Below are positions 30,819 to 39,746 of a DNA stretch of 64,000 bases, piece after piece (within the stretch, counting starts at the first letter, position 1; every line of letters starts with the position of its first letter). Location of the stretch: assembly GCF_003173055.1 (NCBI RefSeq), contig NZ_QGLF01000006.1, positions 62,332 to 126,331 of the forward strand. The letters are read 5' to 3'. The stretch is from Zavarzinia compransoris (GTDB lineage Bacteria; Pseudomonadota; Alphaproteobacteria; Zavarziniales; Zavarziniaceae). The notes under the pieces were generated by a model. That model had not been told where the DNA came from. It worked only from the letters and a program-made list of their open reading frames with translations, and ran no database searches. A program made the translations under genes and the position numbers.

Positions 30819-31778
30819 TCAGTAGCCGGCCGCCCGGTCGATCGGATTGATCAGCGGGCGGCCCGCGCGGAAACGGCGCAGGTTCTCGGCCAGGATGTCG
30901 CGCACGCCGGACAGCGGGACCGCCGTCCCGGCCCAGGACAGATGGGGCGAGAGATGAACCTTCGGATGGGCGTAGAGGGGATGGCCCGCGGGCAGCGGCT
31001 CCGGCTCCGTCACATCGAGGGAGGCAAAGCCCACCTGCCCTGAATCGAGGGCGGCGACCAGCGCCTCCTGGTCGATGATGGCACCCCGGGCGACATTGAC
31101 GATATGAACCCCGGGCCTGGTCCGCGCCAGCCTGCCCGCGTCGAGCAAGCCGCGCGTCTCGGCGGTCAGGGGGGCCGCGATCACCAGATGGTCCGCCTCG
31201 GCCAGCACGGTGTCGAGATCGGCGGCAATCACGCCGTCGAGATCGGGGCCCTGCGGGCCCCGGCGGCTGGCCAGCACGCGGAGGCCGAACGGCAGGGCCC
31301 GCACCGCGACCGCCCGGCCGATCGAGCCGAAGCCGATCAGGCCCAGGGTCTTGCCGTCCAGCGTGCCGAGCGGGCGGTATCTCCAGTCCGCCGCCTTGTC
31401 GATCCAAAGCCCCGGCAGGGCCTTTTCCACCGCCAGCAGGCTGGCGATGACGAATTCCGCGATCTGCACCGAGGTGGCGCCCCGGGCACTGGTCGCCTGG
31501 GGCACGTCGAACAGCCAGCGCGGATAATCGTCGATGCCGGTGCCGATGGCCTGGACCCAGCGGATGTTGAACGGCCAGCCCGGCGGCGGCTCGGCCGGCG
31601 TCCGGAAGGCGGCGGTGCCGGCCGGCAGGGCCAGGAACACGTCGGCCTCGGGCGGGATCGCCCAGGCGGCCTCCGGCGCCAGGCGCACGGCCCTGACCCC
31701 TGCCGGCAGGCCCTGTTCGATGAGGGGGGCGAAGGCTTCGCTCAATTGATGCGCGAGAATTATGGGTCTGTCGGTCAT
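30819..31778 (-). CDS. D-isomer-specific 2-hydroxyacid dehydrogenase
   Basis: The 319-aa protein has the NAD-binding GLIGFGSIGRAVAVRAL motif, the catalytic Arg/Glu region NVARGAIIDQEALVAAL, and a C-terminal LSPHLSWAG with the catalytic His. It reduces a 2-keto acid or oxidises a D-2-hydroxyacid. It is the last gene of a leftward trio (monooxygenase, aldolase, dehydrogenase), 9 bases after the aldolase. Confidence 0.9.
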   Translation of the reverse strand: MTDRPIILAHQLSEAFAPLIEQGLPAGVRAVRLAPEAAWAIPPEADVFLALPAGTAAFRTPAEPPPGWPFNIRWVQAIGTGIDDYPRWLFDVPQATSARGATSVQIAEFVIASLLAVEKALPGLWIDKAADWRYRPLGTLDGKTLGLIGFGSIGRAVAVRALPFGLRVLASRRGPQGPDLDGVIAADLDTVLAEADHLVIAAPLTAETRGLLDAGRLARTRPGVHIVNVARGAIIDQEALVAALDSGQVGFASLDVTEPEPLPAGHPLYAHPKVHLSPHLSWAGTAVPLSGVRDILAENLRRFRAGRPLINPIDRAAGY

Positions 31779-31787
31779 CGGGCGGCC

Positions 31788-32516
31788 TCAGTGCAGCACG
31801 TCGGGCTCGGCCGCGACCAGGGCGGCATATTCGCGGCGGAAGGCACGTTCCGCCACCTCGGTCGCCCCCAGGCGCGTGGCCAGCGCCAGCGCCGCCTGAT
31901 GCGGGATCGGGACCGGCGGGCCGGCGGCCTCGGCGCGAAGCTGGATGCGGGCGGCCTCGTCCAGCGCGATGAACCAGCCGGCCGCCGCCGCGACCGAGGG
32001 GCCGGCGGTGAGCAGCCCATGGTTCTTCAGGATCACCGCCTTATGGCGGCCCAGCGCCGCCGTGATGTTCACGCCCTCGGCGGTATCGAGCACGACGCCC
32101 CGGAAATCGTCGTAAAGCGCATGATCGTCATAAAAAGCACAGGCATCCTCGGTGATCGGAGCCAGCAAGCGGCCGGTGGCCGACAGGGCCTTGCCGTTCG
32201 GCGAATGGGCATGGGCGGCACCGATCACGTCCGGCCGCGCCTCATGCACCGCGGAATGGATCAGGAAGCCGGAGACATTCACCGGCCGCTCGCCGACCAC
32301 GACCCGGCCCTCGCTGTTGACCAGCAGGAGATCGGACACCCGCACCCGGCCGAAGTGAACGGCGAGCGGGTTGACCCAGAAATGATCGGCATATTCGGGA
32401 TCGCGGGCGGTGATATGGCCGGCGAGGCCGAGATCGAAGCCATGGCGGGCGAAGAGGCGGAGCGCGACCGCAAGATCGCGCTGGCGGGAAAGGCGTTCGG
32501 CGGCGGTATCGGTCAT
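31788..32516 (-). CDS. Class II aldolase/adducin family protein (copy 1)
   Basis: The 242-aa protein belongs to the fuculose-phosphate-aldolase-like fold that binds a divalent metal with His residues: AHAHSPNGKALSA, with VILKNHGLLTAG further on. The long DPEYADHFWVNPLAVHFGRV region is typical of catabolic rather than sugar-phosphate members. It begins one base after the monooxygenase stop. A diverged relative lies at 33773-34558. Confidence 0.88.
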   Translation of the reverse strand: MTDTAAERLSRQRDLAVALRLFARHGFDLGLAGHITARDPEYADHFWVNPLAVHFGRVRVSDLLLVNSEGRVVVGERPVNVSGFLIHSAVHEARPDVIGAAHAHSPNGKALSATGRLLAPITEDACAFYDDHALYDDFRGVVLDTAEGVNITAALGRHKAVILKNHGLLTAGPSVAAAAGWFIALDEAARIQLRAEAAGPPVPIPHQAALALATRLGATEVAERAFRREYAALVAAEPDVLH

Positions 32517-32517
32517 G

Positions 32518-33606
32518 TCATCCGGCCTTCGACAGGCGCTCGCGCTCGGCGATCAGGTGGCGGGTCAGGGGGATCAGTTCGCGGCCGTAATCGATGGCAT
32601 CGGCCAAGGGATCGAAGCCCCGGATCAGGAAGATATCGACCCCCAGCTCGCGGTACTCGGCCAGGGCCTCGGCCACCTGGGCGGCGGTGCCGACCAGGGC
32701 GGTGGAATTGCCCTGTGCCCCGGTCAGGGCGGCGACGCCGGTCCACAGCCGCGTATCCAGCCGGTCGCCCGCGCCGGCGGCGGCCAGCAGGCGCTGGGAG
32801 CCGACATTGGCCGGCGCATGGCCGGCGACGGGCAGGCCCGCCGCCTCGCGCAGGCGGCGGGTGGTCGCGCGGATCCGTTCCGCCCGTTCCCAGGCCGCCG
32901 CCTCGGTTGCCGCCAGGATCGGGCGCAGCGACAGGCTGAAGCGAATATGCCGGCCCTGGCGGGCGGCGGCGGCGCGCACCCGGGCGATGGTGTCCGCCAC
33001 CTGCGCCTTGGTCTCGCCCCAAAGGGCATAGACATCCGCATGCCGGGCGGCGACGGCGATGGCCGCGTCCGACGCGCCGCCGAAATAGACCGGCAGATGG
33101 GGCTTCTGCACCGGCTTCACCGCCGGATTATAATCCTCGAAGCGATAATGCGTGCCGGCATGGCCGAAGGCGCCGCCCTCGGTCCAGGCGCGGCGCAGGA
33201 TGCCGATATATTCATCCGCCCGGTCGTAGCGGGCGGCATGGTCCAGGTAATCGCCGTCGCGGCGCTGTTCGCGGTCGTCCCCGCCGGCAATGATGTGGAC
33301 GGCAAGGCGCCCGCCGGTCAATTGGTCCAGCGTGGCCAATTGGCGGGCGGCCAGGGTCGGGGCGATCACGCCCGGCCGGTGAGCCAGCAGGAAATGCAGG
33401 CGCGTCACCTCGCGCGCGGCATGGGCGACGGTCAGCCCGCCGTCCGGCGCCGTGCTGGCATAGCCGATCAGCACCCGGTCGAAGCCGGCATCCTCATGCG
33501 CGCGGGCGATGCGGCCGATGAAATCGGGATCGACCTGCGGCCCGCGTGGCGGATGGATTTCCGAAACCTCGCGGGTGGCGATCAGGCCGATGAATTCGGT
33601 CGCCAT
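32518..33606 (-). CDS. LLM-class flavin-dependent monooxygenase (paralogue of 16136)
   Basis: The 362-aa protein starts at ATG 33606 with GGGGA upstream; a TTG 18 bases earlier is possible. It parallels the 16136 protein throughout: FIGLIA, GFDRVLIGY, LHFLLAHRPG, AVHIIAGGDDREQRRDGDY, PVYFGGASDAAIAVAARHADVYALWGE, and the same C-terminal pattern. It is an SsuD-like enzyme, probably cleaving a C-S bond or oxidising a sulfone. It heads the leftward operon. Confidence 0.88.
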   Translation of the reverse strand: MATEFIGLIATREVSEIHPPRGPQVDPDFIGRIARAHEDAGFDRVLIGYASTAPDGGLTVAHAAREVTRLHFLLAHRPGVIAPTLAARQLATLDQLTGGRLAVHIIAGGDDREQRRDGDYLDHAARYDRADEYIGILRRAWTEGGAFGHAGTHYRFEDYNPAVKPVQKPHLPVYFGGASDAAIAVAARHADVYALWGETKAQVADTIARVRAAAARQGRHIRFSLSLRPILAATEAAAWERAERIRATTRRLREAAGLPVAGHAPANVGSQRLLAAAGAGDRLDTRLWTGVAALTGAQGNSTALVGTAAQVAEALAEYRELGVDIFLIRGFDPLADAIDYGRELIPLTRHLIAERERLSKAG

Positions 33607-33772
33607 GGACGGATCCCCATGCAAAAATCACATCGTAACTGTTGAAATCCTCATTAATCACTCCTGATACGTCAATTTAGAAAAATTAACAGGATATGGA
33701 TCGTTCAATGCGTTAAGGAACAGATCGCGACCAGTCGCCATCCGGAAAAATGCCCGTGCGTGAGGATTGCCC
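33607..33772. promoter_or_regulatory. Divergent promoter region of the two aldolase/flavoenzyme operons
   Basis: The 166-base AT-rich spacer drives the leftward monooxygenase operon and the rightward aldolase gene. It contains CATTAATCACTCCTGATACG and AATTTAGAAAAATTAACAGG, but no clean palindrome. No gene lies within it. Confidence 0.55.
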
Positions 33773-34558
33773 ATGAGTGACGCCAGCATCGCCCCCCTGC
33801 GGATCGGGCCCGGGCGGGCCATTCCGCTGCAGGACCCGGCCGTGCCGGCGGAGGGCCCGGCGCTGCGGGCCCACCGGCTGCGCCGGCTGGCGGGGGCACT
33901 GCGGATCTTCGACCGGCGGGGCTTTGGGCAAGGGGCGACCGGCCATGTCTCCACCCGCGACCCGGCCGAGCCCGGCCGCTTCTGGGTGAATTCCCTGGAC
34001 CGGCCCTTCGCCCTGGCGGCGCCGGACGATTTCATCCTGGCCGACGGCGCGGGCGCCGTGGCCGGGCCCCGCGGCGACCTGGACCGGGACGCCCTCGCCG
34101 ATCATGCCGCCATCTATGCCGCCCGCCCGGACGTCAACGCCGTGATCGAGGCGCGCAGCCCGGCGACCGCCGCCTGGGCCACCCAGGGCCGCCTGCTGGC
34201 ACCCCTGACCCAGGACAGTTGCACCTTTCACGGCGACCATGCGCTGCACGATCCCTTCAACGGCACGAACCAGGGCGTGACCTCCGCGCTTGCCGGGCAC
34301 AAGGCCGTGATCGTGCAGCACCGGGGCGTGCTGACGGTCGCCGAAACCGTGGAGACGGCGGCCTGGTGGTTCATCACTTTCGACGATACCGCCAAGGTCC
34401 AGCTCCAGGCCGAGGCGGCGGGCACGCTTGCCCCGATCGAGGCCGCGGTCGCCGACGATACCGCCGCGCGCACCGGCAGCCCCCGCATCGGCCTGCACGG
34501 CTTCCTGACCCTGTGGCAAGATCTCGCCGCCCGCGATCCCGCCTTCGCCGGGGCCTGA
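33773..34558 (+). CDS. Class II aldolase/adducin family protein (copy 2)
   Basis: The 261-aa product starts at ATG 33773 (TGAGGATTGCCC upstream). It shares with copy 1 the region RRGFGQGATGHVSTRDP, FWVNSLDRPFAL, and KAVIVQHRGVLTVAET. One key His position differs: where copy 1 has GAAHAHSPNGK, this copy reads VIEARSPATAAW, so a metal ligand may be lost and the function altered. It is translationally close (2 bases) to the following flavoprotein. Confidence 0.82.
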   Translation: MSDASIAPLRIGPGRAIPLQDPAVPAEGPALRAHRLRRLAGALRIFDRRGFGQGATGHVSTRDPAEPGRFWVNSLDRPFALAAPDDFILADGAGAVAGPRGDLDRDALADHAAIYAARPDVNAVIEARSPATAAWATQGRLLAPLTQDSCTFHGDHALHDPFNGTNQGVTSALAGHKAVIVQHRGVLTVAETVETAAWWFITFDDTAKVQLQAEAAGTLAPIEAAVADDTAARTGSPRIGLHGFLTLWQDLAARDPAFAGA

Positions 34559-34560
34559 CC

Positions 34561-35688
34561 ATGGTATCCGACGCGTTGCTGCGCGACCTTGCCGCCGAAT
34601 TCGCCGCCCGCGCCGCGGCGGACGACCGCGAGGCGCGCTTTCCCTTCGAGAATTTCGCCAGCCTGCACCGGCACGGCCTCAGCGCCCTGACCGTGCCGAA
34701 GGCGCTCGGCGGCGGCGGCGCCGATCTCGCGACGGCGCGGCGCGTGATCTCCTGGGTCGCCCGGGGCGAGCCTTCGACCGCCCTGCTGCTGGGCATGCAA
34801 TATAATTTCCAGCGGACCATCGCCCTCGGCGAGCACTGGCCGGAAGCGCTGAAGCGCCGGGTCGGCGGCGATGCCGTAACCAAGGGGGCCCTGGCCAACG
34901 GCCTGTTCGTCGAGCCCGAACTCGGCTCCCCCCAGCGGGGCGGCCTGCCTGCGACGACCGGGCGCCGCGTCGAAGGCGGCTGGCGCCTGAGCGGACACAA
35001 GCTCTACAGCACCGGCATTCCGATCCTCGAATGGCTGATCGTTCTCGGCCGGACCGACAATCCGGAACCGGCGGCGACGCTTTTCGTCGTGCACCGGGAC
35101 TCGCCCGGCATTTCGGTGATCGAAAGCTGGGACCACCTGGGCATGCGCGCCAGCGGCAGCCACGAGACCGTCTTCACCGATGTCTTCGTGCCGGCCGACT
35201 TCGCCGTGCCCCTGCAGGGCCTCGGCTCGCGCGCCGATCCCGCCGCCGTCGCCTGGGGCACGGCGCTGACCGTCGCGCTCTATGACGGCATCGCGCGGGC
35301 GGCGCGAGACTGGCTGGTCGATTACCTGGCCCGGCGAACGCCTGCCAATCTCGGCGCCGCCCTGGCCACGCTGCCCCGGGTGCAGGAGAAGATCGGCACG
35401 ATCGAAGCCCTGCTCCTGACCAACGAAGCCCTGCTGGACCGGGTGACTGCGGCGATCGACCAGGGCACGGCGATCGACGTCCAGCATGTGCCGCTGACCA
35501 AGCACATCGTCACCCGCAACGCGGTGGACGTGGTCCGCATCGGGCTGGATTTGACCGGCAATCCCGGCCTCAGCCGCCACAACCCGCTGGAACGCCACTA
35601 CCGCGACGTCCTGTGCAGCAGGATCCACACGCCCCAGGACGATGTGATCCTGGGCAACGCCGGCCGCGCCGCCTTCGCCCTCGTGTGA
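34561..35688 (+). CDS. Acyl-CoA dehydrogenase-like flavoprotein (DszC/SfnB-type)
   Basis: The 375-aa protein has the acyl-CoA dehydrogenase fold: GLSALTVPKALGGGGADLAT, LANGLFVEPELGSP in the substrate region, WDHLGMRASGSHETVF, and a C-terminal helical part ending in YRDVLCSRIHTPQDDVILG. The pattern resembles the flavin-dependent monooxygenase branch (DszC, SfnB) as much as true dehydrogenases. With two LLM enzymes nearby, oxygenation of a sulfur compound is plausible. Substrate not determined. Confidence 0.85.
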   Translation: MVSDALLRDLAAEFAARAAADDREARFPFENFASLHRHGLSALTVPKALGGGGADLATARRVISWVARGEPSTALLLGMQYNFQRTIALGEHWPEALKRRVGGDAVTKGALANGLFVEPELGSPQRGGLPATTGRRVEGGWRLSGHKLYSTGIPILEWLIVLGRTDNPEPAATLFVVHRDSPGISVIESWDHLGMRASGSHETVFTDVFVPADFAVPLQGLGSRADPAAVAWGTALTVALYDGIARAARDWLVDYLARRTPANLGAALATLPRVQEKIGTIEALLLTNEALLDRVTAAIDQGTAIDVQHVPLTKHIVTRNAVDVVRIGLDLTGNPGLSRHNPLERHYRDVLCSRIHTPQDDVILGNAGRAAFALV

Positions 35689-35733
35689 GCGGCGGCGTTC
35701 GGCCGGCGCGCCGCAGCCGATCCGGCCGGCAGT

Positions 35734-36261
35734 TCACGGGGCCGGCACCTTCGCCCCGCCTTCCCCGAAATGCCCCTCGATCACCGGGCGGCGGCGCACC
35801 ACCGCCCAGCCCTGGACCGGAATGACCGCGGCCAGCAGGACGGCACTGAGCAGGAAGCCGAAGGCAAAGCTGCCGGTGACATCCGCGACCCAGCCCGAAA
35901 TCACGCCGCCGCTGGCGCCGATCACGGTCGCGGCAACGCAAAGGGTTGCATCGATGGTGACGAACTGGCGCATGCCGAACAACTGGCCCGTCACCACCGG
36001 GAAAAGCACCAGCGGCGCCGAATAGGCCAGTCCGAAAATGACGACGAAGGCATAGAAGATCGCATCGGTCAGGAACAGCAGGAAATAGCCGTTCATCGCG
36101 AAAATATAGGCGGTATAGGCCAGCAGCAAGGCGGGCTTCAGCAGCAGGATGCCGCCCGCCAGCCCGAAATAGCCGCTGTGCCAGCCCCGGACGGTGACGA
36201 CATACTCCACAACACCGGAGACCGCGGCCCCGGCGGCGCCCCGTCTTGTCTCCGGCGCCAT
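35734..36261 (-). pseudogene. MFS transporter C-terminal remnant
   Basis: About 175 codons are open, but the recognisable part is only the C-terminal half of a major-facilitator protein: FLLFLTDAIFYAFVVIFGLA, QLFGMRQFVTIDATLCVAA, GASGGVISGWVADVTGSFAF and a last membrane helix. The first ~30 residues do not look like transporter sequence, and the N-terminal six helices are absent. It is a truncated gene at the left border of the CRISPR-Cas region. Confidence 0.7.
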
Positions 36262-36602
36262 AGAGATAGACGTTCTCCCCCGTCCTCCCTGACGTCATGC
36301 TCACAGCCGGACCGCAAGCCCGGAGAAGGTCACTGCGCGCCTCAAGGCGATCCATAGCGCCCCCCTGAGCCGGAGCGTCTCGTTCAGACATGCGTAGCGG
36401 AACCGCTCGTTAAAAAGGCCTGCTACATCGGCTCGGCGGGCACAATGTAACGCCAGTCCATGCACGGCTCCCGCAACCGGCGCAGGATGGCCATCGACAT
36501 CAACGCCGTCCCATTACCGCCGACCACGGCCAGAGGCTTGCCGCAATCGGCGATGGAACTGGATTCAACCGAAGATCCATGCGATTTCGATAAGGTCCTG
36601 GC
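36262..36602. other. Degraded DNA left of cas3
   Basis: Apart from an IS3-family transposase scrap at 36423-36560, nothing coding can be supported. The last ~40 bases hold the cas3 leader with AAGG upstream of its ATG. Confidence 0.55.
36423..36560 (-). mobile_element. IS3-family transposase (OrfB integrase core) remnant
   Basis: The reverse strand encodes about 45 residues resembling the second Asp region of the IS3 OrfB DDE core: CGKPLAVVGGNGTALMSMAI, then RREPCMDW-like REPCMDWRYIVPAEPM and a stop. Intact copies usually read SDNGTEFTSMAIL...EWHYIAPGKPMQN. The catalytic Asp (SDNG) has become Gly-Gly, and the rest of the element is absent, so it is a dead scrap. Confidence 0.65.
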
Positions 36603-38993
36603 ATGATCGCCAATGCATCGATGGATGCCCCGATGACCCAGCGAGAAAAGTCTACAACGTCCCCCCTCCCCAGGCGCTTCGCGCATTCGGTAGAAGGGCT
36701 GCCCGAAACGTCGTGGGAGCCGCTGTCCCTTCACCTGTCGGCGGTCGGGAAACGGGCGGCTGAATTCGCCTTGTGGTTCGGCGCATCCACGCTGGCATTG
36801 GCCATGGGTTTGCTGCACGACATCGGCAAATTCTCTGCCGCCTACCAGAGTTACATCCGCAGGCCACGCGAGGCAGGCGGACCGAAGGGACCTGACCACA
36901 GTACGGCCGGCGCCAAAGAAGCGGTGCAATTGTATGGCCTTTACGGTCGGCTGATGGCCTTCGGGCTTGCCGGACATCATAGCGGATTGATGAACGGTTC
37001 CGGGTATGACGGGGTTGGCGCCTGTCTCGCCGATCGCCTGGGCAAAGGCGTGGAGCCCTATGACGGCTGGCAACCGCATGTGGCCGACCTGCCCGATCTC
37101 GAGGCGGTGAAACGGGGATTGCCCGAGCTGAAACCGAACGGCATCGCGGCGGGATTCGAATTTTCCTTCTTCATCCGCATGCTGTTCTCCTGCCTCGTCG
37201 ACGCCGATTTTCTCGAGACGGAGCGTTTCTACGCGACGGCAAGCGGTATAACGCCACCCGGACGCGGCGGCACCGTCGAGACCAAGCACCTCGAGATCGT
37301 CCGCGCCCATCGGGCGAAGGCCCGCGGTGACGGCGGCAAGGTAAACCGGCTCCGCTCGAAGATCCTCGACCATGCCGTCGGCAAAGCCGACCTGCCGCCC
37401 GGCCTCTTCACCCTGACCGTGCCGACCGGTGGCGGCAAGACGCTGACCTCGCTCCGCTTCGCGCTGGAACATGCCCTCAGGCATAGGCTTCGCCGGGTCG
37501 TCTACGTCATTCCCTTCACGTCGATCATCGAGCAGACGGCACAGGTATTCAGAGAGGAGGTCGGGCTCGGCGACGCGGTTCTGGAACATCATTCCAGCTT
37601 CGACTGGGACCGGGACAGGCCCGCAAGTGACGACGAGGAAGGGGAAGGTGCCGCCGGCCTCGCCAAGCTGCGCCGCGATGCGGAGAACTGGGATGCCCCC
37701 ATTGTCGTCACCACGGCGGTTCAATTCTTCGAGAGCCTGTTCGCCGCACGCACAAGCAAGGCCCGAAAACTGCACAATCTGGCGGGAAGCGTCGTCATTC
37801 TGGACGAGGCGCAGTCGATCCCGGTGAAACTGCTCCGTCCCTGCCTGGCAGCGATCGACGAGCTGGCGCGCAATTACGGCACGAGCATCGTGTTCTGTAC
37901 CGCGACCCAGCCGGCCTTGCGCAAGGCGGACATGGCGTTGCCCCGGACGAAGAGCGGTGCGCTCGAAGGGCTGGATATCCCCGACGAGCGTGAACTCGCG
38001 CCCGATCCAAAGGGCCTCTATGAAGAATTGAAACGCGTGAAGGTCGAATGGCGGCGCACCCCCGTCAGTGACGAGGAAATCGCCGCCCGTTTCGCGGAAC
38101 AGCCCCGGATGCTGTGCATCGTCAACAGCCGCGCCCACGCGCGCGACTTGTTCACCCTGCTCCGCGATCAGGGGCAGGAGGGCGCAGCTCACCTCACCAC
38201 CCTGATGTGCGCACAGCATCGCCGCGACGTTCTGGCGAAGGTGCGGCAGGACCTGAAGAACAAGCGCCCCGTGCGCTTGGTCGCGACCAGCCTGATCGAG
38301 GCCGGCGTGGACGTCGACTTCCCCGAAGTATGGCGCGCAGCGGCCGGCCTGCAGAACATCGCGCAATCCGCCGGAAGATGTAACCGGGAGGGGCACCTGG
38401 ACGGCTTCGGCCGCACAGTCGTTTTCGAGCCGGCCGGGCGCAGGATACCGCCTGCAATCGATGCCTTCTATGGCCCCGCCCGCCACCTGCTTCGGCGCGA
38501 AGGCCTCGATGTGCTGGGGCTCGACGCCATCGCCGGCTATTATCGCGAACTCTATTTTCAGCAAGGGTACGAGGCGCTGGACAAGGCCACCCTGGCGGGC
38601 GCGCCGTTCCCGATCGTTCCGGCGATCAGCGAGACAACGCGTCGCCTTGAGTTCCCCTTTTCTTCCATCGCCCAAGCGTTTCGCATGATCGACGACGTGA
38701 TGGATCCGGTAATCGTGCCGCGGGACGAGGAGGCAAAGGCCGTGATCACCGCAATCCGCCAGGCCCCCTTCCCGCCCGCGGGTGCGCAACGCAAGTTGCA
38801 GCAATATACTGTCCCGGTGCCTGCGAAAACACGGGCTGCACTACTGGGCAGCGGTGCAGCACAAGCCGTCCGCCGGGATGACTACGGCGACCGCTTTGTC
38901 GTGCTGGAAAGTCTTTCGCTCTACGATCCTGACTTGGGCCTCAGCCTCGACGATCCCACCTGGCGCTCAAGCGAGAGCAACATAATTACCTGA
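36603..38993 (+). CDS. cas3: CRISPR-associated helicase/nuclease Cas3 (type I-C)
   Basis: Cas3 unwinds and degrades DNA recognised by Cascade. The 796-aa product has an N-terminal HD nuclease (His44, His72-Asp73 in LLHDIGKFSAAY, DHSTAGA, GHHSGL) and an SF2 helicase: Walker A TVPTGGGKTLTS near residue 275, DEAQ box VILDEAQSIP, motif III FCTATQP, and motif VI QSAGRCNREG. All key residues appear intact. AAGG lies upstream of the ATG. It leads the operon in the canonical I-C order. Confidence 0.97.
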   Translation: MIANASMDAPMTQREKSTTSPLPRRFAHSVEGLPETSWEPLSLHLSAVGKRAAEFALWFGASTLALAMGLLHDIGKFSAAYQSYIRRPREAGGPKGPDHSTAGAKEAVQLYGLYGRLMAFGLAGHHSGLMNGSGYDGVGACLADRLGKGVEPYDGWQPHVADLPDLEAVKRGLPELKPNGIAAGFEFSFFIRMLFSCLVDADFLETERFYATASGITPPGRGGTVETKHLEIVRAHRAKARGDGGKVNRLRSKILDHAVGKADLPPGLFTLTVPTGGGKTLTSLRFALEHALRHRLRRVVYVIPFTSIIEQTAQVFREEVGLGDAVLEHHSSFDWDRDRPASDDEEGEGAAGLAKLRRDAENWDAPIVVTTAVQFFESLFAARTSKARKLHNLAGSVVILDEAQSIPVKLLRPCLAAIDELARNYGTSIVFCTATQPALRKADMALPRTKSGALEGLDIPDERELAPDPKGLYEELKRVKVEWRRTPVSDEEIAARFAEQPRMLCIVNSRAHARDLFTLLRDQGQEGAAHLTTLMCAQHRRDVLAKVRQDLKNKRPVRLVATSLIEAGVDVDFPEVWRAAAGLQNIAQSAGRCNREGHLDGFGRTVVFEPAGRRIPPAIDAFYGPARHLLRREGLDVLGLDAIAGYYRELYFQQGYEALDKATLAGAPFPIVPAISETTRRLEFPFSSIAQAFRMIDDVMDPVIVPRDEEAKAVITAIRQAPFPPAGAQRKLQQYTVPVPAKTRAALLGSGAAQAVRRDDYGDRFVVLESLSLYDPDLGLSLDDPTWRSSESNIIT

Positions 38994-39071
38994 GGCTACA
39001 CATGAACGAAAAATACACTTGATAATTACGGAACAATAAAAGAACATTCCCGCCGGCGGAAGGAGTATCCG

Positions 39072-39746
39072 ATGGGCATTCGGCTGCATGTCTGGGGCGA
39101 GCGCGCCTGCTTCACCAGGCCTGAAATGAAGGTGGAAAGGGTCAGCTATGACGTCATGACACCTTCGGCGGCACGGGGCATTCTCGAAGCCATACATTGG
39201 AAGCCGGCGATCCGGTGGCAGGTCGATCGCATTCACGTGCTGAAACCGGTCCGCTTCCAGTCGATCCGCCGCAACGAAGTAGGCACCAAGGCGAGCGTCG
39301 CCAATGCGGCAAGTGCGATGAAGCGCGGCACGACCGAGGGGTTGGGCATTCTGGTGGATGAGAATCGGCAACAGCGGGCCGCGCTGGTGCTGATCGACGT
39401 CGCCTATGTGATCGAGGCACGCTTCAGCCTGACCGCAAAGGCCGGGCTCGAGGATACGCCCGCCAAGCACATCAGCATGTTCAATCGCCGGGCGGAACTG
39501 GGCCAATGCTTTCATCGCCCCTGCCTCGGCACCCGCGAATTTCCCGCCGAATTCGCGCTGATCCCCGAAGGCGCGCCCCTGCCGCCTTGCGAACTGCCGC
39601 CGGACAAGCGCGACGACGATCTCGGCTGGATGCTGCACGACATCGATTTCGCCAATAATCGCAACGAGTCGCGTTTTTTCCGCGCGATGATGAACGGGGG
39701 CGTGATCGATGTGCCTCCCTTCGATGCGGTGGAGGTCGCCAGATGA
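39072..39746 (+). CDS. cas5c: Type I-C Cas5 (pre-crRNA endoribonuclease)
   Basis: In type I-C systems Cas5 replaces Cas6 and cuts the repeat RNA. The 224-aa protein begins with the RAMP-like GIRLHVWGERACFTRPEMK and has the family motif YDVMTPSAARGILEAIHWKP and RFQSIRRNEVGTK. AAGGAG precedes the ATG. It overlaps cas8c by 4 bases (ATGA). No cas6 is present, as expected. Confidence 0.96.
   Translation: MGIRLHVWGERACFTRPEMKVERVSYDVMTPSAARGILEAIHWKPAIRWQVDRIHVLKPVRFQSIRRNEVGTKASVANAASAMKRGTTEGLGILVDENRQQRAALVLIDVAYVIEARFSLTAKAGLEDTPAKHISMFNRRAELGQCFHRPCLGTREFPAEFALIPEGAPLPPCELPPDKRDDDLGWMLHDIDFANNRNESRFFRAMMNGGVIDVPPFDAVEVAR

Noticed and set aside
36423-38804. 793-codon antisense ORF opposite cas3
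   Set aside because: The body is a shadow of cas3. Only its last ~45 codons resemble an IS3 transposase and these were kept as a separate remnant.
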